DNA of 64,000 nt from VAZQ01 sp963841705 (GCA_963841705.1 CAWJDY010000027.1:1-64000); one strand, 5' to 3'. Positions 34,252-43,984 are shown, counted from the stretch's first letter. Made by a program: numbers and translations. The notes: a model not told the origin generated them from the sequence alone.

Positions 34252-37200
34252 GGCGGCATCTCGACGAGAAGCGCGTCGAGCTCTGTGCTGATGTCGTTAC
34301 GACGCGGGTGCCATAGCCCTTTGCGCAGCGCAGCTGCGAAGCGCTCCACCATGGCGCGCGCGGCGGCGGGATTCTCCCGTTGCAGAAACTCGCGCACCTG
34401 CGGATCGGCAAAATAGGCGGCGTGCACGAGATCGATTAGCGCGCTGGACACGGCGTTCGTGGTCTCCGCGAAGTCCATGAGCCGGTCGAGCGTCTCAGCG
34501 AGCTCCGCGGCTCCGCGGGGGCCGTGCCGCATCATGCCGGCGATGAAGGCCGGATTGACCGCGCGGCCGCGCACGATGCGAGCGAGTGCCGCGTTCAGCG
34601 ACCGTGCGCGTGGGCGCCGCGGATCGGTCACATCCAGAATGATCAGATCAGGAGCTTTTTCCAGCGCGGCTGCAGCCGCGGCAAAGCCGCCGACGAAGGC
34701 GGCATCCTCGGCACCTTCGAGCAGGTCACGACCCGGGTCATCGCCGGGATGCACGAGCAGGTCGGCGCGTTCGACCCGCGCAGCAAATTCGCCGGGCGCA
34801 GCTCTGCCGCCGCCCTCGGCGCCTCCATAAGCGTGGGATGCTGCCGAGAGATAGGCGGCACCAAGCGCGTGGCGATCACTGTCGTGTCCAAGCAGATCCT
34901 CGACGCCTGCGCCATAGGCTCCAGGGGCGCTGCCGAAAATGCGCGCGAGCGGCGCCGGCTGATCGCTTGCGGATGATCGGCGCGCTGCCGCGAGCGGGTT
35001 CTCCTCGTCGGACTCCTCGCGCGCGGAGACCGTGCGCACCGCGGCGTCCAGCAGCGCAATCTGCGCGGGAAAGAGATCGCGGAACAGACCGGAGATGCGC
35101 CAGGTGACATCGATACGTGGGCGCCCCATGGTCGCAATCGGCAGCACCTCAATGCCGATAACGCGGGCGCTGGCATGATCCCAGGTGGGCCGGCACCCCA
35201 TCAGGCTCAGCCCCTGCGCGATCTCCTCGCCGCCGGTGCGCAAGGTCGCGCTGCCCCAGAGGTCGATGACGAGGGCACGGGGCATCTCGCCGTGCGTCTG
35301 CCGATAAAGGCGCACCACCTCATCGGCGGCAAGACGGCCGAGGTCCATGGCGGTCGGCGTGGGCAGCATGCGCGGGTCGGCGGTGAACAGGTTGCGGCCG
35401 GTGGGAAGCACGTCGCGCCGGCCGCGCGAAGGCGCGCCGGCGGGACCGGATGCCACTCGCCGCCCGTCGAGCGCGCAGAGCAATGCGGTCCGCTCCGCTG
35501 CGGCGCTTGCCTGCCATTGCGCCGGCATCTCGCCGGAATGAGTTGCCCGCCCGAAGACATGCAGGCCGTCCTTGATGGAGAGGTCCTTGAGATCGCAAAG
35601 CCAGGCATCGATGCGTCGCAGCGCATCGCCACTGTCGGTTTTGCCCTCGATGCCGGCGTCGCGGGCAATCCCGGTGCGCTGCGCAGTCTCGATGATGAGG
35701 CCCGCAAGCCGGTCGCGCCGCTTGCGGTCGAGGCCGTCTGCCCGGGCGTATTCGTCAACGAGACGCTCGAGCTCGCCCGCATCTGCGGATGGCGTCGCGG
35801 CGACGAGGGGCGGCGGCAGATGGCCGATCGTGACCGCGGCAATGCGACGCTTGGCCTGCGCTGCCTCCCCCGGATTGCTGACGATGAACGGATAGAACGT
35901 GGGACACGCGCCAGTGAGGATCTCGGGAAAGCAGGACGACGTCAGCGCCACCGCTTTCCCAGGCAGCCATTCCAGGGTCCCATGCGCACCCATATGCACG
36001 AGAGCGTCGATATCGGCGCGGTGCCGCAGCCACAGCCCGAAGGCGAGCAGGGCATGGCGCGGGGGCAGCATCGGATCGTGATAGTCCGCGCGGCGAGTGC
36101 TCGGCCGGCCCCGGTCGGGAGGGAGTGCCACCAGAACATTGCCGAAGATGCGCGCGCGGAAGCGGAACATGCCGTCGTGCAGATCGGGATCGCCCGCGGG
36201 ATCGCCCCATGCCGCGTCGATCCGCGCGGTAGCATCCTCCGGCAACGCTGCAATCAGCGTGGAATAGAGATCGAGCGGGAGCACGGCTTCGCTCGACCCC
36301 GCGTTGAGCGCATCGAGCAACGCGCGCGACGTCTCAGGCACGTCCGCAATGGAATAGCCCGCAAGCGCCAAGTCGGAGAGGAGCGCCAGCACGCTTGCGG
36401 GAACATCCAGCCCGACGGCATAGCCGTCGCGTCCCGGTGCTCCGGCGTAATGCGGCATCAGCACGGCGAGCCGCCGTTGCGGGCGTGATGTTCGTTGCAG
36501 GCGCGTGAGCGCCGCCACGCGCTCGGCGATCATGGCGATGCGGTCAGGCTCCGGCCGATTGACCAGAGCCGTGAACGCCAGCTCGCCCTGCGGGGCCAAC
36601 GGCTCCTTGAATGCGACAGCACCCGCGAGCACGCGGCCATCGAGCTCGGGCAGCACGATGTGCATGGCGAGGTCGGCGGCGCCGAGGCCGCGCGGGCTGT
36701 CGCGCCAGGCCGCGCGCTTGGTGTTGGCGAAGACGACCTGGAGCACCGGCACATCAGGCCCATCGAGCGCGGTCGGCTCGTCGCTTTCGGTACCGAGCGC
36801 GAAAGCTGTAGTGGTCAGAACCACGGCAGGCGAAAGCCGCGTCAGGGCGTCGCGCACGAATTCCGCAGCCGCGGGATCCTTGAAATTGGTGACGAAAAGC
36901 GGCGCCGGCGCCAATCCCTTGGATGCGATCGCGTGGCATAGGGCGTCTATGGCCGACATATCTGCAGCGAGCAGCAGCGCGCGATAAAAGATGACGGGGA
37001 TGACCGGCCGCCCAGGCTCTACGGTCGCGACCAGGCGATCAAGATCGACGGCGCCGTGACCGGGCAGGTAGCCCGCCATCCGCGGGACTGATATCGGTTC
37101 GGGAGCCTCTACGCTCGCGCCGGCGTGGCGGGCGAGGCGCCGCAACAGTGCACGGAGGTTTTCCCGCCCGCCCTCGCGAAAGAAGCGGAGCAATGTGTCG

Positions 37201-37604
37201 AGCTCGCTCTGCGAGAGCGTCGATGCCTCTGCGAGCCGGGGATCGTCGCGATCCTCTCCCGGCAGCAGCGCAAGCGCGATGCCGCGGGCCCGAGCGAGCG
37301 CAGAGAGGCACTCGACGCCATAGCGCCACCAGTCCACCCCGCCGAGGAGGCGCACCAGGATGACTTTGGCATGGCTTGCGACGCGATCGAGCCAGAGATC
37401 GACCGACATGGGATGGCGCAAATCGCGCAAATGCGCGAGCCGCACGCTGGGCAAGCCGTCGCGTTCCAGCGCCCAGGCTGCGGCCAAGCCGGCGAGATCG
37501 CTGTCCGCGAAGGAGAGCACCAGCACGTCGCCTGGAGGCTGGCGCAGATCGATCGGCTCGACGATCTCATCGAGAGCGGTAGAGCTGGTTGCGAGCAGAT
37601 GCAT
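34248..37604 (-). CDS. cobN: Cobaltochelatase large subunit
   Basis: CobN is the large subunit of the ATP-dependent aerobic cobaltochelatase (with CobS and CobT, not found here) that inserts cobalt into hydrogenobyrinate a,c-diamide. The 1118-residue protein has YLPGHGAVDLDRLVATVEPG near 200, IPVIFYRALLLAADMSAIDA, VLMPHYAGAPGRDGYAVGLD near 410, the motif MGAHGTLEWLPGKAVALTS near 565, PTFYPFIVSNPGEAAQAKRR near 595, and VIDLWGSATLRTGGEEIAQG near 800. It starts 3 bases after cobW stops and overlaps cobG by 4. Its length is in the shorter part of the family range (1,100-1,300). Confidence 0.96.
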   Translation of the reverse strand: MHLLATSSTALDEIVEPIDLRQPPGDVLVLSFADSDLAGLAAAWALERDGLPSVRLAHLRDLRHPMSVDLWLDRVASHAKVILVRLLGGVDWWRYGVECLSALARARGIALALLPGEDRDDPRLAEASTLSQSELDTLLRFFREGGRENLRALLRRLARHAGASVEAPEPISVPRMAGYLPGHGAVDLDRLVATVEPGRPVIPVIFYRALLLAADMSAIDALCHAIASKGLAPAPLFVTNFKDPAAAEFVRDALTRLSPAVVLTTTAFALGTESDEPTALDGPDVPVLQVVFANTKRAAWRDSPRGLGAADLAMHIVLPELDGRVLAGAVAFKEPLAPQGELAFTALVNRPEPDRIAMIAERVAALTRLQRTSRPQRRLAVLMPHYAGAPGRDGYAVGLDVPASVLALLSDLALAGYSIADVPETSRALLDALNAGSSEAVLPLDLYSTLIAALPEDATARIDAAWGDPAGDPDLHDGMFRFRARIFGNVLVALPPDRGRPSTRRADYHDPMLPPRHALLAFGLWLRHRADIDALVHMGAHGTLEWLPGKAVALTSSCFPEILTGACPTFYPFIVSNPGEAAQAKRRIAAVTIGHLPPPLVAATPSADAGELERLVDEYARADGLDRKRRDRLAGLIIETAQRTGIARDAGIEGKTDSGDALRRIDAWLCDLKDLSIKDGLHVFGRATHSGEMPAQWQASAAAERTALLCALDGRRVASGPAGAPSRGRRDVLPTGRNLFTADPRMLPTPTAMDLGRLAADEVVRLYRQTHGEMPRALVIDLWGSATLRTGGEEIAQGLSLMGCRPTWDHASARVIGIEVLPIATMGRPRIDVTWRISGLFRDLFPAQIALLDAAVRTVSAREESDEENPLAAARRSSASDQPAPLARIFGSAPGAYGAGVEDLLGHDSDRHALGAAYLSAASHAYGGAEGGGRAAPGEFAARVERADLLVHPGDDPGRDLLEGAEDAAFVGGFAAAAAALEKAPDLIILDVTDPRRPRARSLNAALARIVRGRAVNPAFIAGMMRHGPRGAAELAETLDRLMDFAETTNAVSSALIDLVHAAYFADPQVREFLQRENPAAARAMVERFAAALRKGLWHPRRNDISTELDALLVEMPP

Positions 37605-37607
37605 CGC

Positions 37608-38645
37608 TCAAACGCACAGTGATCGCGCCACGGCGGCGCGATCCAATCCCTTCAATCCGATCACAACCAGTCGACCCTCGCGCGCCTCGGAAGCAAGCCA
37701 GGGCCGATCGTATTGATGCGTCACCCGCGATCCGACCGCCTGCAAAAGGAGACGCATCGGCTTGCCCGCTACCGCAACAAACCCCTTCACCCGGAAGATG
37801 TCGTGCGCCACTGACAGCTCCGAGACGCGCGCAGCCAGCTCGCTGGGGCTAGCGACCTCGGGAAGCGGCACGACGAAGCTCTCGAAATCATCGTGATCAT
37901 GCTCCAGCTCGGCATCATGGCGGGTGCGGCGGTTTTCGATGTCGTCCTCGCTGTTGAGCCCAAGCCCGAGGAGGGCTACCGGATCTACTTTGCCGTCGGA
38001 AACCGGGACGATCTTGACCGCGCGCGGGAGCGCGCTTGCGACTTTTGCCATCGCGCGATCGATGCCGGCAGCATCGAGGAGATCCCGCTTATTGAGGACC
38101 ACCAGGTCGGCGCACGCGACCTGATCCTCGAACACTTCCTCGACCGGGTCGTCGTGGTCGAGCGAACGATCGGCGGCGCGTTGACGTGCGAGGGCTTCGA
38201 GATCGGCGGCGACACGCCCGCTCGCAAGCGCCGCGCCGTCTACCACCGCCACCACGCCGTCCACCGTGACGCGGCTCTTGATTGCGGGCCAGTGGAAGGC
38301 CTGGACCAAGGGCTTGGGCAGTGCCAGGCCGGACGTCTCGATGACGATATGCTCGACTGTGGGCTGGCGCGACAGAATGGTATCGAGCGCTGGCACGAAC
38401 TCGTCGGCGACGGTGCAACAAAGACAGCCGTTGGCGAGCTCGACAATGTTTTCTCCCGGGCAGGCGGCGTCGCCGCATCCCTTCAGGATCTCGCCGTCGA
38501 TCCCCACATCGCCAAACTCGTTGACGATCACAGCGAGGCGCCGACCCTGCGCATGGGCAAGGACGTGACGGATCAGCGTCGTTTTCCCGGCGCCGAGAAA
38601 GCCAGTGACTATCGTGCAGGGCACGCGGGCAAGCGAAGTGCTCAT
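37608..38645 (-). CDS. cobW: Cobalamin biosynthesis metallochaperone GTPase
   Basis: CobW is a G3E-family GTPase thought to deliver cobalt to the chelatase. This 345-residue protein has the P-loop GFLGAGKTTLIRHVL near residue 15, the metal-binding CxCC motif in NGCLCCTVADEF near 75, the Walker B-type ETSGLALPKP near 103, and the guanine-specificity motif VVLNKRDLLD near 185. A His/Asp/Glu stretch ELEHDHDDFES near 245 is a typical metal-buffering loop. It overlaps the DUF1636 gene by 4 bases. Confidence 0.94.
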   Translation of the reverse strand: MSTSLARVPCTIVTGFLGAGKTTLIRHVLAHAQGRRLAVIVNEFGDVGIDGEILKGCGDAACPGENIVELANGCLCCTVADEFVPALDTILSRQPTVEHIVIETSGLALPKPLVQAFHWPAIKSRVTVDGVVAVVDGAALASGRVAADLEALARQRAADRSLDHDDPVEEVFEDQVACADLVVLNKRDLLDAAGIDRAMAKVASALPRAVKIVPVSDGKVDPVALLGLGLNSEDDIENRRTRHDAELEHDHDDFESFVVPLPEVASPSELAARVSELSVAHDIFRVKGFVAVAGKPMRLLLQAVGSRVTHQYDRPWLASEAREGRLVVIGLKGLDRAAVARSLCV

Positions 38646-39082
38646 TCAACCGTCTCCTGAACAAGCAAAGCCGGGACCTCCAGCTCTGCAAAATCGAGCG
38701 GCGGAACGCGGGCGATCAGCCCGCGCTTGAGCGGTTCGGGCCGCCCGCGCCAGGGGAGCAGGCCATCTTGGGCCTCCATGAGCAGGCGCGCGCCTGCAAC
38801 GAGCGCTCCCGCACAGGCGATATCGAGCCCGCCGAACACGTAGGTCCATGAGTGACTGCAGCGGATCGCGGCGCTGGGCCCACGCGTGCAGTTTGCAAGG
38901 CAGCGCACCGGCTGCACGGCGATGCCCGTACCGTGCGCAGCTGCTGCAGCGGCTGCTGCCAGCCTTGCTCCCGGCGGCGGCTCGACTGCCGGCTCGGCGC
39001 CAGCGCGGCAGGTGATGCAAACAAAGATGGTCGCACCGTTAAGCGCTGCAGCGCTTGCAACTGTGTTTGGCTGATCGGTCAC
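38642..39082 (-). CDS. DUF1636 family metal-binding (ferredoxin-like) protein
   Basis: This 146-residue protein belongs to DUF1636, small proteins with Cys motifs that often accompany cobW/cobN. Visible motifs are FVCITCRAGA near residue 21 and PVRCLANCTRG near 60, plus SHSWTYVFGGLD near 82. The chosen start is the GTG at 39082 with AACGGAG 8 bases upstream; a longer frame begins at GTG 39151, which would leave almost no space to the riboswitch. It is the first gene downstream of the cobalamin riboswitch, so it likely belongs to the B12-repressed operon. Its biochemical role is unknown. Confidence 0.8.
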   Translation of the reverse strand: MTDQPNTVASAAALNGATIFVCITCRAGAEPAVEPPPGARLAAAAAAAAHGTGIAVQPVRCLANCTRGPSAAIRCSHSWTYVFGGLDIACAGALVAGARLLMEAQDGLLPWRGRPEPLKRGLIARVPPLDFAELEVPALLVQETVE

Positions 39083-39171
39083 CGCTGCCGCTCCGTTTGA
39101 TCGCAGTCGTGAGCCGGGTGCCGAATGACGAATCGACCGGTTCCGAGGCACCCCGCCCGGACGGCGACCGA

Positions 39172-39330
39172 ATCAACGGCAGGTCTCCTGGCTCGCGGGT
39201 CGATGCCTGTCACCGCCTTCCCGGGATCGCGTCCCAGTGGCCCTGTGGCACAGGCTCGCCGCCTACAGTTGCGGGGGCAGCTGCGGAATTGGAACCTGGG
39301 TTCCGCACCGCATTCCCTGTTCGCTCTCGT
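39172..39330 (-). promoter_or_regulatory. Cobalamin riboswitch
   Basis: Read on the minus strand, the B12 box AGCCAGGAGACCTGCC is exact at 39193-39178. Upstream of it are the conserved core GCAGCTGCCCCCGCAACTGT and AGGCGGCGAG, then CCTGTGCCACAGGGCCACTG, and the GGGAAGGCGG..TGACA segment. All parts appear in the expected order. It precedes the DUF1636-cobW-cobNGHIJ run by about 90 bases. High adenosylcobalamin would be expected to reduce expression. No intrinsic terminator is apparent, so control of translation is more likely. Confidence 0.95.
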
Positions 39331-39503
39331 GCGAGAGACCGTCGATCCGGGGAGTTAGCGGCGATAATCGCCGGTTTGTCAATTGCTGCGCCGGCATCGC
39401 TGCGCCGGCGGCGCAAGCGTGTCCTGCTGCGTTCGGTGGTGGGGCCGCCACTACAGCGAGAAGACGATCTACCATCAGTGCGTTATGGGGCAGCGCCTGG
39501 CAA

Positions 39504-39917
39504 TTAGTATGTGATCTTCTTCTGAAGCTTTCGCGCCTGCTCGATCCAGCGCGTCACCAGCTTCTCGGGAGGCAGAAACCGGACCAGCTTCCGCTTCTTG
39601 TTGACCTCCCGCATGGATTGGGCAAGCCGGCGCGGGTTGCGGTATCCCAGCTCCTTCACCGTATCCACGCCGGCCTCGCGCAAGAGGCTGGCATAGTCAT
39701 TACCCATGCCTTTGATGCGCAGCTTATCGGCCATGTTGGCCCAGCGCAGCAGCTTCTTCGGGTCGAGCCTGGACCTGGCAGCGAGATGCTTGCGCCCCAG
39801 CGGGGTTGCGGCAGCCTCGAGCAGCTTCTCCGTCGTCTTGATGCCGACGGACTTGAGGGCCTCGACTTCATCCTCATCGATCTCCTGGATCGTGCTGATG
39901 GAGTACGGCATCATCAT
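39504..39917 (-). CDS. DUF4332 domain protein
   Basis: This 137-residue protein matches the DUF4332 family, small helix-hairpin-helix-like proteins. The N-terminal repeat ISTIQEIDEDEVEALKSVGI and the second repeat LRIKGMGNDYASLLREAGVD each look like a helix-hairpin-helix motif, and the tail is strongly basic (NKKRKLVRFLPPEKL). Non-specific DNA binding is plausible from fold. Start at 39917 is MMMPYSIST; three consecutive Met codons leave a small ambiguity. Confidence 0.85.
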   Translation of the reverse strand: MMMPYSISTIQEIDEDEVEALKSVGIKTTEKLLEAAATPLGRKHLAARSRLDPKKLLRWANMADKLRIKGMGNDYASLLREAGVDTVKELGYRNPRRLAQSMREVNKKRKLVRFLPPEKLVTRWIEQARKLQKKITY

Positions 39918-40409
39918 CTCCTCGGTGGCGGAGCCTGTTCGCGCTACGCAGCGAACGAGAGCGACCGTCCACGGCCGGGGAGCCGGCCGCCGCGCTCAAG
40001 CAACTGCCGCTCCCCATTGATCCTGGGCAAAAAACTCACAAAACTTCGCGATGCGGTGTGCTGGTCGCGCTGCTCGCGCGCGGGCAGAGCTTGCGCAAAC
40101 CCGCTGCGCACTCGGGCCGAGGCCGCCCGGTTGCCCCCTGCAACGGCAACACGACGTCCCCTAAGGTCGTCGTTCATATGCCCCCCTCGCCCACACTCGC
40201 GTATAGCCATAATACGCGTACAGCTTGCGACAGAACAGGCGTGTCCATTCAATACGTTGCGCATTGTTGCATTTGCGCACCAGGGCATTATGCGACAAAA
40301 CACCTGAGGGTTACGACGGGCGGAAGGCTGCGATGGCCGAGCGCTTCTTCCGGTTGACGGCTCCGTCGAGACGGCAACAATGCAGGCGATCGAGCGCGAG
40401 GGTTAAGCG
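39918..40409. other. Divergent intergenic region without a supported gene
   Basis: This lies between divergent DUF4332 and HerA-like genes and must hold their promoters. Open frames are seen on both strands but lack motifs, and the composition shifts toward A/T around 40200-40300. Nothing else is seen. Confidence 0.4.
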
Positions 40410-42020
40410 ATGGCGGACCTGGACAAGGACGGCACGATTTTCGTCGGCAAGAGCACAAAACCTGAAGTCTTGACGATTGCGCTTGCCAACCGGCATGGAT
40501 TGGTGACGGGCGCCACGGGCACCGGCAAGACCGTGACCTTGCAGGTGCTGGCTGAGGGTTTGTCGCGGGCCGGCATTTCTGTCTTCGCCGCAGACATCAA
40601 GGGGGATCTCTCCGGCATCTCGCAAAAAGGCGAGGCCAAGGAGGCGTTCGTCAAGCGCGCAAAGAGCCTCGGCTTTGCTTATGAGCCGGACCAATTCCCA
40701 GTGGTGTTCTGGGATTTGTTCGGGGAGCAAGGTCACCCAGTCCGTGCCACCATCTCCGAAGTGGGACCGCTGTTGCTCTCGCGCCTCATGGATCTCAATG
40801 AGGTGCAGGAAGGCGTGCTGAACATCTGCTTTCGCGTGGCGGACGAGCAGGGGCTCCTGGTGCTCGATCTCAAGGACCTTCGCGCCATGCTCGGCTACAT
40901 CGCGGATCACGCCGCCGAGCTGACCTCGCGCTACGGCAATGTGTCCAAGACCACCATCGGCACCATCCAACGGCAGCTTCTCGTCCTCGAGAACCAGGGG
41001 GGCAACCAGTTCTTCGGCGAGCCCGCGCTCACGCTCAAGGACTTCATCCGCACCACTGAGGACGGGCGCGGATACATCAACATCCTGGCGGCGGATAAAT
41101 TAATGGGCAGTCCGCGCCTCTATGCGACTTTCCTCCTGTGGCTCCTCTCCGAGCTGTTCGAGCAGCTGCCGGAAGTCGGCGATCAGCCCAAGCCCAAGCT
41201 CTGCTTCTTCTTTGACGAGGCTCATCTCCTGTTCACTGACGCGCCCAAGGCGCTGCTCGACAAGATCGAGCAGGTGGTCCGGCTTGTTCGCTCCAAGGGA
41301 GTGGGGGTCTATTTCGTTACGCAGAATCCGCTGGATGTGCCGGACAAGGTGCTGGCGCAACTCGGCAACCGCGTTCAGCATGCGCTGCGCGCGTTCACGC
41401 CGCGCGATCAGAAGGCGGTGCGCGCCGCCGCCGAGACGTTCCGCGCCAATCCCAAGCTCGACACCGCCAAAGTCATCATGGAGCTCGGCAAAGGCGAGGC
41501 GCTGGTGTCTTTTCTGGAAGGCAACGGCACGCCGGAGATGGTCGAGCGTTGCATGGTCCGCCCGCCCTCCGGCCGGCTCGGCCCGATCAGCGATGAGGAG
41601 CGCAAGGCGCTGATCGCCAAGAGCCCGGTCAAAGGCAAATACGACCAGGCCATCGATCGCGAGTTTGCGTATGAGGTGCTGCAGAAGCGCACCCAATCCG
41701 GCACGCCGGACCGACCAATCGGCGCTCCCTCTGCACCGACTGCTGGTGCTCCCTCGCCAGCGCCGCCCGCCCCGGAAACACCGCCGGGCTTCTGGACCCG
41801 AATCGGTAACGTGATCGCGACGGCGCTTGAGAGGATTTTCGGTACCGGGCGGCCGCGCGGCACCCGGCTTACATCCGGGCAATTGGCGGCACGGCAGATC
41901 ACGCGCTCTGTTGCGGACCGGGTCGCGGCCGATATCGGCAAGTCGCTTGGCGGCAAGGCCGGCAGCTCCATCGGCCGCACCATCATACGCGGAACCATGG
42001 GCGGAATATTGCGGCGCTGA
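40410..42020 (+). CDS. HerA-like (DUF853) ATPase
   Basis: This 536-residue protein is a DUF853/HerA-C-type P-loop ATPase. Walker A is GATGTGKTVTLQVL near residue 35, and Walker B is LCFFFDEAHLLF near 265. GVGVYFVTQNPLDVPDKVLAQ near 305 and NRVQHALRAFTPRDQKAVRA near 320 are typical HerA/FtsK-type sensor elements. After about 430 comes a Pro/Ala-rich linker, then a basic Gly-rich tail (GKAGSSIGRTIIRGTMGG). Members are widespread, stand-alone and of uncertain cellular role; no NurA-like nuclease is adjacent. Confidence 0.92.
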   Translation: MADLDKDGTIFVGKSTKPEVLTIALANRHGLVTGATGTGKTVTLQVLAEGLSRAGISVFAADIKGDLSGISQKGEAKEAFVKRAKSLGFAYEPDQFPVVFWDLFGEQGHPVRATISEVGPLLLSRLMDLNEVQEGVLNICFRVADEQGLLVLDLKDLRAMLGYIADHAAELTSRYGNVSKTTIGTIQRQLLVLENQGGNQFFGEPALTLKDFIRTTEDGRGYINILAADKLMGSPRLYATFLLWLLSELFEQLPEVGDQPKPKLCFFFDEAHLLFTDAPKALLDKIEQVVRLVRSKGVGVYFVTQNPLDVPDKVLAQLGNRVQHALRAFTPRDQKAVRAAAETFRANPKLDTAKVIMELGKGEALVSFLEGNGTPEMVERCMVRPPSGRLGPISDEERKALIAKSPVKGKYDQAIDREFAYEVLQKRTQSGTPDRPIGAPSAPTAGAPSPAPPAPETPPGFWTRIGNVIATALERIFGTGRPRGTRLTSGQLAARQITRSVADRVAADIGKSLGGKAGSSIGRTIIRGTMGGILRR

Positions 42021-42079
42021 CTATCACTGTGATGCGCGGGCAACGCAGTCAAGCGTGCGCAGACTGCGTAAACTTGTCT

Positions 42080-42150
42080 GCGCGGCCGCGCATCCACGTC
42101 TTTGCCGCGGCCAAGACGGGAATGGCCGGGACAAGCCCGGCCATGCGGCT
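42080..42150. repeat. Palindromic intergenic repeat copy
   Basis: The segment GCATCCACGTCTTTGCCGC..CAAGACGGGAATGGCCGGGACAA closes with GCCCGGCCATGC. Arms GGCCGGG and CCCGGCC form the inner hairpin. It is the most complete copy of the repeat also seen at 10667 and 20711, lying between the HerA-like ATPase and the M20 peptidase. Confidence 0.65.
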
Positions 42151-42177
42151 CAACCTAGTCGGAACGAGGCATGAAGC

Positions 42178-43575
42178 ATGACACCGTCGCAGGCGCTCCC
42201 GGCCGTACTTGCGCAGATCGATGCGGATCTGGATCAGAGCCTCGAGCGACTGTTCGCGTTGTTGCGCATTCAATCGATTTCGACCGATCCAGCCTACAAG
42301 CAACAGTGCCTGGATGCGGCACAGTATGTTGCTCAGGATCTCGCCAGCATTGGCTTTGAGACCAGCATCAGACCCACTGATGGAAATCCGGTCGTAGTGG
42401 GGAAGGCCGGCGATCCCGGGCGCAGCACGCCGCGTGTGCTGTTTTATGGCCATTACGACGTTCAGCCGGTCGATCCGCTCGATTTGTGGGAAGCGCCGCC
42501 GTTTGCACCGCGCCTCGTGACTAGGCCGGACGGCAGCAAGATGATCGTCGCGCGCGGAGCCTGTGACGACAAGGGGCAGCTCATGACATTCGTCGAGGCG
42601 TGCCGCGCCTACCGAAGAGTCACGTGGGAGCTGCCGTTACCGATCACTGCGATGATCGAGGGGGAGGAGGAGTGCGGCTCCAACCACCTCTTCGGATTCG
42701 TGAAACAACATGCCGACGAGCTCAAGCTCGATCTTGCGCTGGTTTGCGATACCAGCATGTGGGATGCGAGCACGCCCGTGGTCACGACCTCGTTGCGCGG
42801 CCTGGTCTACGAGGAAGTCAGCATCACCTGTGCCGACCGCGATCTTCATTCCGGCCTGTTCGGGGGCCCGGCACAGAACCCGCTGCGAGTGCTCGCGCGC
42901 GTGCTCGGTGCGATGCACGACGAGAATGGACGGGTGACCATTCCGGGCTTTTACGAAGGCGTCCGTGAGTTGCCGAACGAGATCAGAAAGGACCTCGCCG
43001 GACTTCACCTCACTGCGGAGGAATTCCTCGGCGGGGTGGGGCTCAAGGTTCCTGCGGGTGAGAAGGACCGCATGCTGATCGAGCAGATCGCGACCCGCCC
43101 CACGGCCGAGATCAACGGAATGATCGGCGGCTATGTCGGCGAGGGTGCAAAAACAGTCATTCCCGCACAGGCAAAGGCAAAGGTCTCATTTCGCCTGGTA
43201 GGCAGCCAGGACCCTGAAAAGGTGCGTGCCGCTTTCTATGCGTTCGTGCGCGATCGGCTCCCTCCCGACGCCAAGGTCGAGTTCAAGAGTTTCACTGGGG
43301 CGCCGGCGATCGAGCTTCCGTTCGACAATCCGGCCCTCGCAAGGACCCGTGCGGCGCTCGCAGCCGAGTGGGGCAGGAAGGCGGTAACGGTAGGCGAGGG
43401 CGGTTCCATCCCCATCGTGGGTGACTTCAAGCGGGTGCTCGGGATGGACACCATCCTCGTCGGCTTTGCGCTTGACGATGACCGCGTGCACTCCCCTAAC
43501 GAGAAATACGACCTCTCATCTTTTCATAAGGGCACCCGCAGCTGGGCCCGCATCCTGGCCGCCCTGGCGGATTGA
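42178..43575 (+). CDS. M20-family metallopeptidase (dipeptidase)
   Basis: This 465-residue protein is an M20/M25/M40 peptidase of the longer dipeptidase type. Its di-zinc ligands are visible: His in FYGHYDVQP near residue 98, bridging Asp in GACDDKGQ near 131, catalytic/ligand Glu pair in EGEEECGS near 162, Asp in VCDTSMWD near 190, and the distal His in HSPNEKYDLSSF near 440. The lid dimerisation domain is between about 205 and 360. The substrate is likely a short peptide; no neighbouring transport genes help. Confidence 0.93.
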   Translation: MTPSQALPAVLAQIDADLDQSLERLFALLRIQSISTDPAYKQQCLDAAQYVAQDLASIGFETSIRPTDGNPVVVGKAGDPGRSTPRVLFYGHYDVQPVDPLDLWEAPPFAPRLVTRPDGSKMIVARGACDDKGQLMTFVEACRAYRRVTWELPLPITAMIEGEEECGSNHLFGFVKQHADELKLDLALVCDTSMWDASTPVVTTSLRGLVYEEVSITCADRDLHSGLFGGPAQNPLRVLARVLGAMHDENGRVTIPGFYEGVRELPNEIRKDLAGLHLTAEEFLGGVGLKVPAGEKDRMLIEQIATRPTAEINGMIGGYVGEGAKTVIPAQAKAKVSFRLVGSQDPEKVRAAFYAFVRDRLPPDAKVEFKSFTGAPAIELPFDNPALARTRAALAAEWGRKAVTVGEGGSIPIVGDFKRVLGMDTILVGFALDDDRVHSPNEKYDLSSFHKGTRSWARILAALAD

Positions 43576-43576
43576 T

Positions 43577-43924
43577 TCACTCCTCCTTGATGTTCTTCTC
43601 GCGCAGCACGCGGCCCCAGCGCGCGAGCTCGGAGACCAGCATGGCGGCGAATTCCGCGCTCGACGTGGGCGCCGGAACGGCGCCGGACTGCACGAGCTTC
43701 GCATGCACCTCGGGCGCGTTGATCGCGGCAACCACGGCATCGTGCAGCTTTGCGATCACGGGCGCTGGCGTCTTCGCCGGCGCGAGCAGGCCGTACCAAT
43801 TGTCCGCAACCGTGTTGGCAAATCCCTGCTCCACCAGGGTGGAAACGTCGGGGAGGACGGCATTGCGTGCGTCGGCCGCCGCTCCCAGCGGCTTCAACGC
43901 GCCGGCTTTATAGCGGGCTGAGAG
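43577..43924 (-). pseudogene. C-terminal remnant of a Bug/TctC receptor
   Basis: About 115 codons match the final third of Bug receptors: AGALKPLGAAADARNAVLPDV, TLVEQGFANTVADNWYGLLAPA, and a KLHDAVVAAINAPEVHAKL helix. The family is about 320 residues, and an in-frame stop at 43925-43927 cuts the reading frame upstream. No export signal or ligand domain 1 remains. It is convergent with the M20 gene and clearly decayed. Confidence 0.8.
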
Positions 43925-43984
43925 GTTATTAGCTCAGCTAATGCCTGCTTACCCGGTACAGGAACACGGGCTCACCTTCAACCG

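Noticed and set aside
35175..36488. Long plus-strand frame of 437 codons inside cobN
   Set aside because: Antisense to a clear cobN; composition is a shadow of the GC bias.
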